This document shows, in pieces, positions 49,745 to 61,300 of a stretch of 64,000 nt of DNA. A program made the translations under genes and the position numbers. Origin of the DNA: Rubritalea squalenifaciens DSM 18772 (lineage in GTDB: Bacteria; Verrucomicrobiota; Verrucomicrobiia; Verrucomicrobiales; Akkermansiaceae); NCBI RefSeq assembly GCF_900141815.1, contig NZ_FQYR01000005.1, positions 558,001 to 622,000 on the forward strand, given 5' to 3'. Under the pieces are notes generated by a model. That model did not search any database, was not told where the DNA came from, and was given only the letters and a program-made list of their open reading frames with translations. Position 1 is the first letter of the stretch. Each line of letters starts with the position of its first letter.

Positions 49745-52276
49745 TTAGTTCGCTACGATGTTAACCAGACGACCAGGCACCACGATCACTTTACGGATCG
49801 TGTTACCGTCTGTGTATTGCTTCACGTTCTCGTCGTTCTTGGCGAGTTCCTCGATCTCTTCTTTGGAAGCATCCTTGCCGACCATGAGTTTGGCGCGGAC
49901 CTTGCCATTCACCTGCACAACGATCTGAACCTCACTCTCGACGAGGTATTCCTCCTTGAAAGTTGGCCAGGTCTGCTCGCAGAGCTGAGTTTCGTTTCCA
50001 ATGATGGCGTTCAGTTCCTCAGTGAGGTGAGGAGCGAAGGGATTGAGGCACTTGAGGAAGTCGACGAAGAGTGCGGTCGGTACCTTGTCTGCCTTGGTGA
50101 AGGCATTGGTGCAGATCATCATCTGGGAAATGGCGGTGTTGAAGCTAAGTTTCTCGATATCTTCGGTGACCTTCTTGATGGTCTCATGAGTGACCTTGAG
50201 AAGTTCCTTGTTAGAGGTGGCTTCGTCATCGGTGAGCTTGCCGCTCAGTTTCCAGCTGTCGCCGTCCTGAGTCATGGCCACACGCCAGACTTTGGCAAGG
50301 AAGCGGGACACGCCCTCCACGCCTTTCATCTGCCATGGCTTCACCTGCTCAAGCGGTCCCATGAACATTTCGTAGAGACGCAGTGAGTCGGCACCGTAGC
50401 CATTGACTACGTCATCCGGGTTGACCACGTTGCCGAGAGACTTGGACATCTTCTGACCATCTTCCCCGAGAATAAGACCCTGGTTGACCAACTTCTGGAA
50501 TGGCTCGTTGGTGCTCAGGTGACCGAGGTCGAAGAGAACCTTGTGCCAGAATCGGGCGTAGAGCAGGTGGAGCACGGCGTGCTCGGTACCGCCAACGTAG
50601 AGATCTACGCCGCCCGGGTTGTTATTGGCACCCATCCAGTATTCCTCGGCTTCCTTGGAGATGAAGCGTTCGGTGTTGTTAGGATCACAGTAGCGCAGGT
50701 AGTACCAGCAGGAGCCAGCCCACTGAGGCATGGTGTTGGTCTCACGCTTGGAGGTCTCTGAGTAGTTGATCCACTCGGTAGCCTTGGCAAGCGGGCCTTC
50801 CGGAGAACCGGTCGGCTTGAAGTCTTCCATTTCTGGCTGCAACACTGGCAGCTCGGATTCGGAGACAGTCTTGTGCTTGCCATCTTCCCAAAGGATTGGG
50901 AAAGGCTCGCCCCAGTATCGCTGACGTGAGAAGAGCCAGTCACGCAGTTTGAAGTTAGTCTTGAAGGTACCCTTCTTGTTCTCCACCAGCCAAGTGATGA
51001 TGGCTTTCTTGGCATCCTTGGTCTTCATGCCGTCCAGGAAGCCAGAGTTTACGGAAGTCCCATTGCCGGTGAAGCCCTGCCAGTCACTGTCGTCGTTAGG
51101 CTGGACCACCTGAATGATTGGCAGCTCGAACTTCTGGGCGAACTCGAAGTCACGCTCATCGTGAGCTGGTACGGCCATGATCGCGCCTGTGCCGTAGCCC
51201 ATCATCACGTAGTCGGCGATCCACACAGGGATTTTCTCGCCGTTGACCGGGTTGGTGGCATAGGCACCAGTCGGTACGCCGGACTTGTGCTTGTTCAGAT
51301 CGCCACGCTCGAGGTCGGACTTGAGTGCACAGGCTTTGACATATTCTTCGACAGCATCCTTCTGCTCCGCAGTGGTGATTTGACTTACCAGCGGGTGCTC
51401 AGGTGCCAGCACCATGTAGGTGGCGCCGAAAAGTGTATCAGGGCGGGTGGTGAAGACGGTGACTTCATTGCCTTCGATATCGAAATGAACTTCGGCACCA
51501 GTGGACTTGCCGATCCAGTTGCGCTGCAGCAGTTTGATAGACTCCGGCCAGTCGAGTGGCTCCAGGTCATCGATCAGGCGCTGAGCGTATTTGGTGATAC
51601 GCAGCATCCACTGCTTGAGCGGACGGCGCTCCACGATGTGGCCTTTGTTCTTCCATTCTTCGACTTCCTCGTTTGCCAGTACGGTGCCCAGGTCAGGGGA
51701 CCAGTTCACGGGAGCTTCGGAAACGAAGGCCAAGCGCTCGGCATTAATTTGCTCACGGCTGTAGCCTTTGGCCTCCAGCTCGCTGATTGGGCGGGCGGTC
51801 TTGGTATCCTCACAGAAGTAGGAATTGTACAGTTGGATGAAGATCCACTGGGTCCACTTCACGTAGCCAGGATCGGTGGTATTGACCTCACGGTCCCAGT
51901 CGTAGCCGAAGCCGAGAGACTTGAGCTGCTTGCGGAAGTTGTTGACGTTCTGCTCGGTGGTGATGCGCGGGTGCTGTCCAGTCTTGATAGCGTATTGCTC
52001 GGCAGGCAGGCCGAAGGCGTCCCAACCCATCGGGTGCAGCACGTTGTGGCCGTTCATCTTCTTGAATCGGCCGAGAATGTCTGTAGCGGTGTATCCCTCA
52101 GGGTGGCCTACGTGGAGGCCGGCACCGGACGGATAAGGGAACATGTCGAGAATGAAGTACTTCGGCTTGGAGGCATCGAAGTCCGCATCGCCCGGGTTCG
52201 GGGTGCGGAAGGTCTTATTCTCGTCCCAGATGGCTTGCCACTTAGGCTCGAAGGTATCGAATGGGAAAGGGTTCAT
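49745..52276 (-). CDS. leuS: Leucyl-tRNA synthetase
   Basis: An 843-residue class I synthetase. The HIGH motif is [21 protein letters not shown] (HVGH near residue 55). The large CP1 editing domain holds [24 protein letters not shown] and the Asp of [22 protein letters not shown] is [16 protein letters not shown] near residue 630. The C-terminal region is [14 protein letters not shown]. It charges tRNA(Leu). Sequence and length are typical. Confidence 0.97.
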   Translation of the reverse strand: MNPFPFDTFEPKWQAIWDENKTFRTPNPGDADFDASKPKYFILDMFPYPSGAGLHVGHPEGYTATDILGRFKKMNGHNVLHPMGWDAFGLPAEQYAIKTGQHPRITTEQNVNNFRKQLKSLGFGYDWDREVNTTDPGYVKWTQWIFIQLYNSYFCEDTKTARPISELEAKGYSREQINAERLAFVSEAPVNWSPDLGTVLANEEVEEWKNKGHIVERRPLKQWMLRITKYAQRLIDDLEPLDWPESIKLLQRNWIGKSTGAEVHFDIEGNEVTVFTTRPDTLFGATYMVLAPEHPLVSQITTAEQKDAVEEYVKACALKSDLERGDLNKHKSGVPTGAYATNPVNGEKIPVWIADYVMMGYGTGAIMAVPAHDERDFEFAQKFELPIIQVVQPNDDSDWQGFTGNGTSVNSGFLDGMKTKDAKKAIITWLVENKKGTFKTNFKLRDWLFSRQRYWGEPFPILWEDGKHKTVSESELPVLQPEMEDFKPTGSPEGPLAKATEWINYSETSKRETNTMPQWAGSCWYYLRYCDPNNTERFISKEAEEYWMGANNNPGGVDLYVGGTEHAVLHLLYARFWHKVLFDLGHLSTNEPFQKLVNQGLILGEDGQKMSKSLGNVVNPDDVVNGYGADSLRLYEMFMGPLEQVKPWQMKGVEGVSRFLAKVWRVAMTQDGDSWKLSGKLTDDEATSNKELLKVTHETIKKVTEDIEKLSFNTAISQMMICTNAFTKADKVPTALFVDFLKCLNPFAPHLTEELNAIIGNETQLCEQTWPTFKEEYLVESEVQIVVQVNGKVRAKLMVGKDASKEEIEELAKNDENVKQYTDGNTIRKVIVVPGRLVNIVAN

Positions 52277-52375
52277 CGCTGTCAGGTCTATTTGTCTGTT
52301 AAAGGATTAGCTGGTCCGGCTAGGCGGAACCAATGATTTGCTGCGAGGGGTTTAGCGGATTGGAGGGGATTGAAA

Positions 52376-52411
52376 AGAAAAACCCTCTAGGCAATGAAGC
52401 ATAGAGGGTTT
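52376..52411 (-). terminator. Rho-independent terminator of the GYF-domain gene
   Basis: Perfect 10-bp stem AAACCCTCTA / TAGAGGGTTT with a 12-nt loop. The reverse strand continues TTTCTTTTC. It separates this gene from leuS. Confidence 0.85.
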
Positions 52412-52436
52412 GGCTCTCAGCGCGGTGGCGGAGAGC

Positions 52437-53402
52437 TTACTTGAATTTTAGGTTGCTGGAGGCGCCTTTGATCGTGGTCGGGCCGAAGTTGAGGCCGCTG
52501 CCGCCAGTGGTGTCTCCGGTGGCTCCTTTGCTGCTCAAATTAGCCATGAAGGAGATACCTTTGCAGATTTGTGGCCATACAATGAACCAGGTCACAATCT
52601 GGAGAAAAGGAAGTAAGAAGCCGATGGCGTGGGTCAGGAAGCCACCCTCGCTCAGGCGGGGAGCATACTTCGTGTTCTCGTAATGAGAGACGACAGTGTT
52701 CCACTCCTTGGCCAGCTGACCATAAGCGACGAATACCCAGTACAAGTTAAAGAGAGGGATGAATAGGAAGCCGACTGCTTTCCCTGGAGTGACCGTGGCT
52801 CCTCCGGGCTGCAGGCAGTCCCAGGCTCGGTAGAGATAGATAAGTTGAAGAATATTGGCAAAAACCAGCAGGCCCCATCCCACGAATAAGCCAATCATCA
52901 TGCCGAGACCTGCACCTGTAGTTACTGCGTCGTTTTCCAAGTTGTTGCTGGCAGCCATTGCGCCCGTAATCATCATAGGAATGAGTATACTGGCAATTCC
53001 CACAATATAGAGCATGATGAGGGTGCCGAAATTCCCTCCTTTAGCGATAGTGTGTGGGTAGATGCTTGTGGCCGCTGCCGGCTCTTCCCAAGCTTCTGCG
53101 TGTTGAGGAGTCTCTGTAGCAGAGACAGGTGAACCCTGGACTGGTGCAGTAGTCGGAGTGGAGGGGATCATCGGGTCCGTCGGGGTGATCACGGGCTGCG
53201 CTGCCGGCTCGATGGCCTCGGGCTGGGCGGGAAGGAGGTTTTCCACTGCGCTGGCTGCTACCCACTCTTCCAGACCTTCGGTCCAGACTTGGGTCTCAGT
53301 GGTAATGGCTCCAGCTTGTGCCAGTGCTTGCAGGTTTTCAGCGCTTACAGGTCCCTGTTGTTGTCCCTGTTGATCGATGTAATGCCAATTGGGTTCACTC
53401 AT
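52437..53402 (-). CDS. GYF_2-domain membrane protein
   Basis: A 321-residue protein. Residues 1-60 are a GYF_2 domain (NWHYIDQQGQQQGPVSAENLQ, then TQVWTEGLEEWVAASAV). A Pro/Thr-rich linker follows to about 125, then four hydrophobic segments (TLIMLYIVGIASILIPMM; MIGLFVGWGLLVFANILQ; VGFLFIPLFNLYWVFVAYG; LPFLQIVTWFIVWPQICKG). GYF domains bind proline-rich peptides; this membrane form is common in PVC and Bacteroidota genomes and has no assigned function. Confidence 0.87.
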   Translation of the reverse strand: MSEPNWHYIDQQGQQQGPVSAENLQALAQAGAITTETQVWTEGLEEWVAASAVENLLPAQPEAIEPAAQPVITPTDPMIPSTPTTAPVQGSPVSATETPQHAEAWEEPAAATSIYPHTIAKGGNFGTLIMLYIVGIASILIPMMITGAMAASNNLENDAVTTGAGLGMMIGLFVGWGLLVFANILQLIYLYRAWDCLQPGGATVTPGKAVGFLFIPLFNLYWVFVAYGQLAKEWNTVVSHYENTKYAPRLSEGGFLTHAIGFLLPFLQIVTWFIVWPQICKGISFMANLSSKGATGDTTGGSGLNFGPTTIKGASSNLKFK

Positions 53403-53496
53403 TTTATATATAGAGTTAGTTGTCTAGTGATTATGCGATAATGATAGAGGTAGGTATATTACTAGTCTGTGGTTAGGATTCTTCCAGTCAGAAATA

Positions 53497-53526
53497 AAAA
53501 AACCGTGTCTAAACGACACGGTTTTT
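53497..53526 (-). terminator. Rho-independent terminator of argH
   Basis: Stem AAAACCGTGTC / GACACGGTTTT with a 5-nt loop, followed by a T run on the reverse strand, 30 bp past the argH stop. Confidence 0.9.
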
Positions 53527-53555
53527 GGGGCTAGATAGTTGATTGAGCTGCGCTG

Positions 53556-54911
53556 TTATCCGAGAATACTATTCCAGCGAGCGATTTCGCTTCTTACGTT
53601 CTCGATGGACGGTGCACCTGGATTGGTACGGGCCTTGAGGGCAGTTTCAAGATTGAACACATCCTTGGCTGTTGCGCCGTAGTGCTCGGAAACTTTGGTG
53701 AGGTCGAGCTGATCGAGAGGGGTCTTCGTCTCTACGCTAACAGCGACGGCCTGACCCACGAGTTCGTGAGCAGAGCGGAATGGAACGCCTTCTTTGACCA
53801 GATAGTCGGCGAGGTCGGTAGCCAGTAGAAGTGGGTCGGATGCGGCCGCACGGCAATGGTCTACATTGACGACCATGTCTGTGATCATCTCTGCATTCAC
53901 TGCGAGGGCGATCTTAAGGGTGTCGATGGAGTCAAACAGAGGCTCCTTGTCTTCCTGGAGGTCGCGGTTGTAGGTGAGTGGGAGACCCTTGGCTGCGGTG
54001 AGCAGGGAAACGAGGTTGCCATAGAGGCGGCCTGTCTTGCCACGAGTGATTTCACAAACATCCGGGTTCTTCTTCTGAGGCATCAGTGAAGAGCCAGTGG
54101 TATGGGCATCCGAGAGAGTGGCAAAGCCGAATTCGCTGGAGCACCAGAGAATGAGATCCTCAGAGAGGCGGGAGAGGTGGGTGCCAACCAAAGCAAACGC
54201 AGACAGTAGCTCGATGATGTAGTCGCGGTCAGAGATTGCATCCATGGAGTTGGTGGTGACACGGTCAAAGCCCAGCTCGTCGGCGATCTGCTGGCGGTCG
54301 AGATTGATGGTGGAACCTGCGAGCGCGCCGGAACCGAGTGGTGAGACGTTGACACGCTTGCGGGCATCGGCGAGGCGGCCAGTATCTCGTGAAAGCATTT
54401 CTACGTAAGCGAGCAGGTGGTGGCCTACTGTCACAGGCTGGCCACGCTGGAGGTGGGTGTAGCCGGGAATGACGGAGTCCGCATATTCCTCAGCTTTGCC
54501 TAGGAGAGCCTTCTGCAGGTCTTCAATGAGCTTGGAAATGGTGTCGATTTCCTCACGGCAGTAGAGGCGGGTATCGGTAGCGACCTGATCATTACGGGAG
54601 CGAGCTGTGTGTAGCTTGCCGCCAGCAGCACCAATGCGCTTGGTGAGTTCAGCCTCGATATTCATGTGGATGTCTTCGAGCTCGATGGAGAACTCGAACT
54701 TGCCGGCATCGATGTCTTTCTCGATCTCACGGAGACCGGATTCGATACTGGAGAATTCCTCATCGGTGAGTAGGCCTGCCTTCAGCTGGGCGCGCGCGTG
54801 GGCGATGGAGCCAGCGATGTCATGCTTGTAGAGTCTCCAGTCATAGGAGACGGATTCACCGTACTGTTGTACGAGGTCGGCGGTAGCTTGGGAGAAACGT
54901 CCTTTCCACAT
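53556..54911 (-). CDS. argH: Argininosuccinate lyase
   Basis: A 451-residue lyase of the fumarase/aspartase superfamily. The flexible signature loop is TGSSLMPQKKNPDVCEITRG with its catalytic Ser. TARSRNDQVATDTRLYCREE and PGYTHLQRGQPVTVGHHLLAY are the other two conserved regions. It cleaves argininosuccinate to arginine and fumarate. No other arg genes are near. Its own terminator lies downstream. Confidence 0.97.
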   Translation of the reverse strand: MWKGRFSQATADLVQQYGESVSYDWRLYKHDIAGSIAHARAQLKAGLLTDEEFSSIESGLREIEKDIDAGKFEFSIELEDIHMNIEAELTKRIGAAGGKLHTARSRNDQVATDTRLYCREEIDTISKLIEDLQKALLGKAEEYADSVIPGYTHLQRGQPVTVGHHLLAYVEMLSRDTGRLADARKRVNVSPLGSGALAGSTINLDRQQIADELGFDRVTTNSMDAISDRDYIIELLSAFALVGTHLSRLSEDLILWCSSEFGFATLSDAHTTGSSLMPQKKNPDVCEITRGKTGRLYGNLVSLLTAAKGLPLTYNRDLQEDKEPLFDSIDTLKIALAVNAEMITDMVVNVDHCRAAASDPLLLATDLADYLVKEGVPFRSAHELVGQAVAVSVETKTPLDQLDLTKVSEHYGATAKDVFNLETALKARTNPGAPSIENVRSEIARWNSILG

Positions 54912-54980
54912 GCGCTTTGTTTAATCACAGATCAGCCAGATTAACACCGGTTTTTTTGTCAGGAGTGAATTAGGGTAAAG

Positions 54981-55009
54981 AAAAACGCCCCGCGAAGTGC
55001 GAGGCGTTT
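54981..55009 (-). terminator. Rho-independent terminator of the first PVC-type haem protein
   Basis: Stem AAACGCCCCGC / GCGAGGCGTTT (one C-A mismatch) with a 5-nt loop. The reverse strand continues with T-rich sequence. Confidence 0.85.
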
Positions 55010-55038
55010 GTTTTGAGTGGTCGTTTATCCTAAAAATC

Positions 55039-58000
55039 CTACTTCTTGTGAGGATGCTCCTTGAGGAGTTCGTCAGCCATGTAGAGCTGCTTACGGTCCT
55101 TGGTCTCCTCCCTCACTTTCTTCACCATCTCTGGTGTGATGACGGAGGCGTTGTTGCCGAAGCTCTTACGAACGTAGGTCAGAACCGCAGCGACTTCTTT
55201 GTCGTCTTCGAGCATGCCGCCGAATGGAGTCATCGCTCCGTTCCACTGCTTGCCCTTCACGTTGATGGGGCCCATCAGACCTTTGAGGGTGAGTTTGATG
55301 AGGCGCTCTGGATCCTCGTTAACCCACTTGGTGCCATTGAGGGGAGGGAAGCCGGCTTGCGGGAGTCCCTTGCCATCATCCTGGTGGCAGGTCGCGCAGT
55401 GGGCGTCACGGTGGTAGACTTCTTTACCGAGCTTCATGATCTTGAGCATCTCTCCCTTGTAAGCGGCTAGCTCTTTGTCTTCTTTTTCAGCAATCACTTG
55501 ATTCGTCAGATCGGCATAGACTCTATCGAGCGGTGTCTTCAGCCAGTTGTCGACTGGCTGTTGCTTGGCGATGTCGATGATTTCAAGAGCAGTGTCTTTA
55601 TCCAACAGAGAGGCGATGGTGATGGCTTCCATCCGGACTTGGCCATGCTTGTCTTGTGCTGCGGCGAGAAGGAGTTCTTTGGTGTTCTTGAATCTGTCCA
55701 AGTTGTAGCGCAGTGCATGGTAGGCTGCGGCTCTTACCCGGTAATCCGATGACTGCGTCAGCTCCTGAAGCAGAGAGGTGTCAATCTGGTCTAATCCCCA
55801 GCTTACCCAGAGAGCTTCCAGACGATGGCGCTCGTAGTCCGGGTCCTGCTTATTCAGACTGGTTACCCATTTCTGAAGAGCTGGAAGAACTTCGCTAGCA
55901 TCGTGCCCGCGAAGCTCGCGACGAGTGCGGTAGCGGGTTCGGTACTCTGGAAGCTTGAGGTTCTCGAAGAGCTCCTCAAGTGTAGCGCCAGCCACCTTGG
56001 ATGGTTTCACGAGTGGGCGTGACGGATAGGTGATGCGGTACACGCGGCCGTGTGCGTGGTCGCGGTATGGGTCACGAGCATTGTGCTGCATGTGGCCAAT
56101 GAGGGTGTTAGACCAATCGATCAGATAGAGCGAACCATCTGGGGCAAATTCCAGATCGACCGGGCGGAAGTTTCCTTCGGAGGATTTGAGTAAGTCCTGT
56201 CGATGGGTGAGCTTGAAGCCTGTGCCGTCTGCTTCCACTTGGTGCTGTTTGGTGCCGAGGAAGCCGATGGTGTTGTTCAGCAAGATGTCGCCTTGTACCT
56301 CATCGGGGAAATGTCTGCTGGAAATGATTTCCAGACCAGAGGTAGGACGCACCTTCTGGGCATTCGGAATAAGGTTTGGCGGTGCTTGGTCGCTGCGGTT
56401 GTAGTGTGGCTTGGTCGTGGCTGGGATTAGCCAGTTCAAACTTGGGTCAGAAGTGTGCAGGAAGAAGCACTGACCGTAATCATCGAAGGCGGTTCCCCAG
56501 GGGTTCGGGATGTTGATCTGAGCGGTGCGCTCAAGTTGCCTTTTCGCAGGGTTGTAGCGCATGAATCCACCGTTGGTGCCGCGGACGGTACCGTAGGCTG
56601 TTTCTACATTGGAGCGCAGGAAGACGCCTTCACCCATGTAGATGGCACCAGAGGGATCTGCACAGAAGGCCGATATGGCGTGGTGGGTATCATGATCATC
56701 AAAACCACTGAGGATGAATTCCTTCTTGTCGTATTTGTCGTCACCATCAGTGTCCGTTAGTAGAACGAGGGAGTCGGACTGGGATACGTAGACCCCCTCT
56801 GGCGCTAGCTCGAAACCAATCGGAATGTGCAGGTCGTTCGCGAAGACAGTCTTTTTGTCTGCCTTGCCGTCATTATCTGTATCTTCAAAGATGAGCAGCG
56901 TGTCTGCAGGCTTTGGATCACCAATTTTGTAGTGAGGGTAGGAGGGCATGCATGCCACCCAGAGGCGACCTTTGTTGTCAAAGGAGATCTGAACAGGGTT
57001 CGCCAGTTCGGGGAACATTTTTTCATCGGCGAAGAGTTCGATCTTGTAGCCCTCCGGCAGGGTCAGGTGCTTGATGGTCTCCTCACCGGACTTGTACTCG
57101 ATGTTACCGTTCTTGCCGCTGGGGCGGAAGTTACTTTTGATCTTTGGAAGTTGGTAGGTTTGGGCGTCTGCCGCAGCGACGTCGAATGACTCACCCTGAG
57201 CGGTCGCCCAGATGGCTTGGTCTCTGATCGCAGCCATCTCGCGGTTCTTTTTGATCTCGTGAGGATAGTTGTCCGGGCCGAATGGCTTGTAGCGCTGGCC
57301 GTAGACGTGAACTCCGTTAGGGATCTTGTAATCCTGGTGCCAGACCCAGTTCTTTTCTTGCACGGCAGCGTGAAGGGCCTTCATGTCAGGTTGTTTGACC
57401 TGACTTTTTCCGAACAGTGTACTAGTCAGGTGGTCTGCGAGCTTCTGGTAGCCGGCGTCATTGAGTTGGCGTCCATCGATAGTGAGAGCGTCTTTGCTAT
57501 CCTTGTACCATTGCTTTGAGGCGGAGAAGAGGTCGACAAAAGGAATCTCCTGTTCCTTGGCTATGCGAGCCATGTATTTGGTGTAGAGGGCAAGGTTGGT
57601 ATTTTGTACTTTGCCAGAAGGTACATTGATCTCTCCTGACAGATCTTCGACAGCAGTTGGAGAGATGAGAATCACACGGAGAGGCGAATCCTTGCCGTAG
57701 TTTTTGGTTTTGAGGTGTTGCAGGTACGCTGTGAGCTCTTTCTCGAATCGGTCGAGATCAGCCTCACCTTGTTCAGCGGAGACAGAGCCAAAGAAGCAGA
57801 GCGCCAGGTCAGGTTTGAGTAGATCCTGCCAGGCGTCAGGTGTCGGGTAAAAGCCAACCGGGCCTTTGCTCCAACGGGAATTGGTGGGGGAGGAATAAGC
57901 AGGGGAGACCAGGTCTTTGGCTCCAGGGAAGGAGAATTGATCCTTACGCCCGGCATTAGGGCGGAAGCCGGGGGTATTCCCCTCATCGGCTAGATTGCGG

Positions 58001-58248
58001 ATGAAGAGATTGGCCTCTGGAAAGCGGGCATGGAGGGCGGTTTCCAAGTGCCCGAACTTCATCATGCGGGAGGCGACGCCATTGCCTTCGATGACGATAC
58101 GGGTATTTTTATCCAGTGAAATAGATGGTTGTATCGCGGGAGAGGCTGGAGTGGTTGAGGAGGCTGGTGCTTCGCCCTCTTTTGAGCAGGAGGTAAAGAA
58201 CCCAGCAGATAAGACCGTGGTTAGAGAGAGCAGATGGTGAATTCTCAT
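55039..58248 (-). CDS. PVC-type haem-binding CxxCH lipoprotein: SGNH-like, beta-propeller, HEAT and cytochrome domains
   Basis: About 1069 residues from ATG 58248, which gives a lipoprotein signal (LSAGFFTSC); an ATG 54 bp upstream lacks one. In order: an SGNH-like domain (about 30-310), linker, a six-bladed glucose/sorbosone-dehydrogenase-like propeller (about 390-750, LPEGYKIELFADE, with EF-hand-like DTDNDGKADKK and DTDGDDKYDKK), HEAT-type repeats (about 760-940), and cytochrome c (HCATCHQDDGKGLP). The SGNH domain has GNG in place of GDS and DGRQLNDAG in place of the D..H block, so it is probably inactive. Likely an envelope dehydrogenase of sugars, by family analogy only. Confidence 0.92.
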   Translation of the reverse strand: MRIHHLLSLTTVLSAGFFTSCSKEGEAPASSTTPASPAIQPSISLDKNTRIVIEGNGVASRMMKFGHLETALHARFPEANLFIRNLADEGNTPGFRPNAGRKDQFSFPGAKDLVSPAYSSPTNSRWSKGPVGFYPTPDAWQDLLKPDLALCFFGSVSAEQGEADLDRFEKELTAYLQHLKTKNYGKDSPLRVILISPTAVEDLSGEINVPSGKVQNTNLALYTKYMARIAKEQEIPFVDLFSASKQWYKDSKDALTIDGRQLNDAGYQKLADHLTSTLFGKSQVKQPDMKALHAAVQEKNWVWHQDYKIPNGVHVYGQRYKPFGPDNYPHEIKKNREMAAIRDQAIWATAQGESFDVAAADAQTYQLPKIKSNFRPSGKNGNIEYKSGEETIKHLTLPEGYKIELFADEKMFPELANPVQISFDNKGRLWVACMPSYPHYKIGDPKPADTLLIFEDTDNDGKADKKTVFANDLHIPIGFELAPEGVYVSQSDSLVLLTDTDGDDKYDKKEFILSGFDDHDTHHAISAFCADPSGAIYMGEGVFLRSNVETAYGTVRGTNGGFMRYNPAKRQLERTAQINIPNPWGTAFDDYGQCFFLHTSDPSLNWLIPATTKPHYNRSDQAPPNLIPNAQKVRPTSGLEIISSRHFPDEVQGDILLNNTIGFLGTKQHQVEADGTGFKLTHRQDLLKSSEGNFRPVDLEFAPDGSLYLIDWSNTLIGHMQHNARDPYRDHAHGRVYRITYPSRPLVKPSKVAGATLEELFENLKLPEYRTRYRTRRELRGHDASEVLPALQKWVTSLNKQDPDYERHRLEALWVSWGLDQIDTSLLQELTQSSDYRVRAAAYHALRYNLDRFKNTKELLLAAAQDKHGQVRMEAITIASLLDKDTALEIIDIAKQQPVDNWLKTPLDRVYADLTNQVIAEKEDKELAAYKGEMLKIMKLGKEVYHRDAHCATCHQDDGKGLPQAGFPPLNGTKWVNEDPERLIKLTLKGLMGPINVKGKQWNGAMTPFGGMLEDDKEVAAVLTYVRKSFGNNASVITPEMVKKVREETKDRKQLYMADELLKEHPHKK

Positions 58249-58290
58249 GTTAGGATCGAGGTGTGTTATGTGTATGGATGTAGTGAGGAT

Positions 58291-58324
58291 CGAAAAAGGC
58301 ACTACATGAAGTTGTAGTGCCTTT
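58291..58324 (-). terminator. Rho-independent terminator between the two PVC-type paralogues
   Basis: Perfect 12-bp stem AAAGGCACTACA / TGTAGTGCCTTT with a 6-nt loop. The reverse strand continues TTTTCG. It separates the two paralogues into distinct transcripts or causes attenuation. Confidence 0.9.
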
Positions 58325-58354
58325 GTGGTTAGTCAGCTGTTCTGGCTACAAGAA

Positions 58355-61300
58355 TTAGTTCTTGTGAGGGTGCTGCTTAAGCAGGTCAGGAGCGTTAAAG
58401 AGCAACTTCTGAGCTTTGATCTCAGAGCGAATCTTCTTCACCTGATCAGGGCTGATGTCTGATCCGTTGTTGCCGAAGCTATTACGGACATAGGTCAGCA
58501 CCGCAGCCATTTCCTTGTCATTGAGGAGGCCTTCGAACGGAGTCATGGAGCCGTTGTACTCTTTACCTTGAACGGTGATCGGTCCCATCAGACCTTTCAG
58601 GGTGAGCTTGATCAAGCGATCAGGGTCTTCATTAACCCACTTGGTCTTGGTGATAGGTGGGAAGTTAGCAGCTGGAAGACCTTTGCCGTCTGCCTGGTGG
58701 CAGGTGACACAGTGGGCTTCACGGTGATAGACTTCGTGACCCAAGAGCATGGTCTTGAGTTTAGCACCTTTATACTGCTTCTTGAGCTTGGCAACTTCTG
58801 GGTCAACTTCTTCCGTTGTCTGGCCAGAGAGGTCACCGTGGGCTCTGTTGAAAGAACCTTTCATCCAGTTGTCGACTGGCTTCTTCATGGCTGCATCCAC
58901 TACTGGAAGACCTTCGGACTTGCTCAGCCAGGAAGCAGTGACAACTGCCTCAAGGCGAACTTGACCGTGTTCATCCTGTGCTGCTGCAAGGAGGAGTGCC
59001 TCTGCATCGTCAACCTTGTCCAGATTGTAGCGCAGGGTGCGGACTGCTGCGGCACGCACACGGTAGTCAGAAGAACCGAGGAGCTCTTTAAGCAGAGTCG
59101 CATCGACTTCGTTCAGGCCCCAAGTAACCCAGAGGGCTTCGAGTCGGTTATGATCGTAGTTAGGATCATTCTTGTCGAGACCGGCTACCCACTGCTTGAG
59201 GGCAGGAAGGACGTCTCCAGCTTTGCGTCCACGAAGCTCACGGCGAGTGCGGTAACGGGTACGGTACTCAGGAAGCTTGAGGTTCTCAAGCAGCTCTTTG
59301 ATAGGAGCTCCTGCTACATTAGCTGGCTTCACGAGTGGGCGTGATGGGTAGGTGATGCGATACACACGGCCGTGTACGTGGTCACGGTATGGGTCACGAG
59401 CATTGTGCTGCATGTGGCCGATCAGGGTGTTAGACCAGTCGATGAGGTAGAGAGAACCGTCTGGAGCGAACTCAAGGTCCACAGGGCGGAAGTTACCGTC
59501 GTTGGACTTAAGTAGGTCCTGGCGATAAGTCAGTTTGTAACCAGTGCCGTCTGCTTCAACCTTGTGCTGCTTGATACCAAGGAAGCCAATGTTGTTGTTG
59601 ATCAGGATGTCTCCCTGCATTTCCTCTGGGAAATGACGACTGGATACGAACTCAAGACCTGAAGTAGGGCGCACGTTGTGCTGAGCAACCAAGTTTCTGG
59701 AGGCGTTAAAACCATGACCATACTTGGGCTTGATCGTGCCAGGCATCATCCAGTTCAGGGCTGTGCCTGAGGTGTGGAGGAAGAAGTTCTGACCGTATTC
59801 GTCAAATGCGATACCCCATGGGTTAGGGATATTCAGCTGAGCGGTACGCTCAAAGTGTCTCTTGGCTGGGTTGTAGCGCATGAAACCACCGTTGGTGCCG
59901 CGAACAGGACCGTATGGAGTTTCGATGTTGGAGTGGAGGAAGACACCTTCACCCATGTAGATAGCGCCGGACGGGTCTACGCAGAATGCGGAGATCGCGT
60001 GGTGAGTATCGTGGTCATCAAAACCACTGGCGATGATTTCTTTCTCGTCGTACTTGTCGTCACCGTCTGTGTCCTTGAGGAGGACAAGGGAATCAGACTG
60101 GGAAACGTAAACACCTTCTGGAGCGATCTCGAATCCGATTGGGATGTGAAGGTCGCCAGCAAAGACGGTCTTCTTGTCAGCCTTGCCGTCATTGTCGGTG
60201 TCCTCAAGAATGAGCAAGGTATCAGTTGGCTTTGGATCACCTACTTTGTAGTGTGGGTAGGAAGGCATACATGCCACCCAGAGACGGCCTTTGTTATCAA
60301 AGGAAATCTGAACCGGGTTAGCCAATTCCTTGAACATGCGCTCGTCTGCGAAAAGTTCGATCTTGAAGCCTTCTGGAACGTTGAGTTCCTTGAGAGCTGC
60401 ATCACCGTACTTATACTCTTCAGTGCCGTTCTTGTTGCTTGGCTTGTAGTTTGTAGGAACCTCTGGAAGCTGGTAGGTTTCTTTGTCCAGCTTGGCGAGA
60501 GACGCCATAAGATCGAAGTCGTTACCTTTTGCCAGTGACCAGATAGCTTTGTCTCTAAGTACTGTCATTTCGCGAGTCTTCTTCAGCTCGTGAGGATAGT
60601 TCTGAGGGCCAAAGGGGTTGTAACGGCGGCCATAAACGTGAACTCCGTTAGGGATCTTGTAGTCCTGATGCCACATCCAGTTCTTTTCCTGAACCGCAGC
60701 AAGAACCTTCGCTCTTCTGTCATCGGCTTTGGCACCAGTTTTGCCAAAGATCTTGTCAGCAAGGTAGGGAGCAAGCTTGGCATAGCCAGCGTCAGTAAGC
60801 TGCAGGCCGTCGATAGTGAGCTTGTCTTTGCTGGATTTGTACCATTCAAGAGAAGGAGTGAATACATCTACGAATAGAGCACCGTGCTCAGCACAAACTT
60901 CCTTCATCGCTTCAGTGTAAAGCTTCAGGTTATCATTACGCTCATCTGGTGACGGTACGTCATAGAGGTCGGATACATCTTCAATCGCTGTTGGTGATAC
61001 AATAGCGAGTTGAGGAGCACTCTTACCATTGTATTTCTGGCTGAGAGTGTGGTCGATGTAGGCAGCGAGTTCTTTCTTGAAACGCTCTACATCACTCGGG
61101 CCACCGAAAGAGGAGTTAAAACCGAAGAAGGAGATGATGGTATCAGCCTGCAGGCGAGTGGTCCACTGGTCAGGTGTCTCAAAGTGACCGGTCGCGCCAG
61201 TGCCCTTCTTGAATTCATCGCGGACAAGATCCTTGGCGCCAGGGAAGGCATATTGGTCCTTGCGACCTGGATGCGGACGGAAACCTGGAGTGTTACCCTC

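Noticed and set aside
51161-52336. 391-codon frame on + opposite leuS
   Set aside because: Antisense shadow of leuS with no recognisable domain; leuS is unambiguous.
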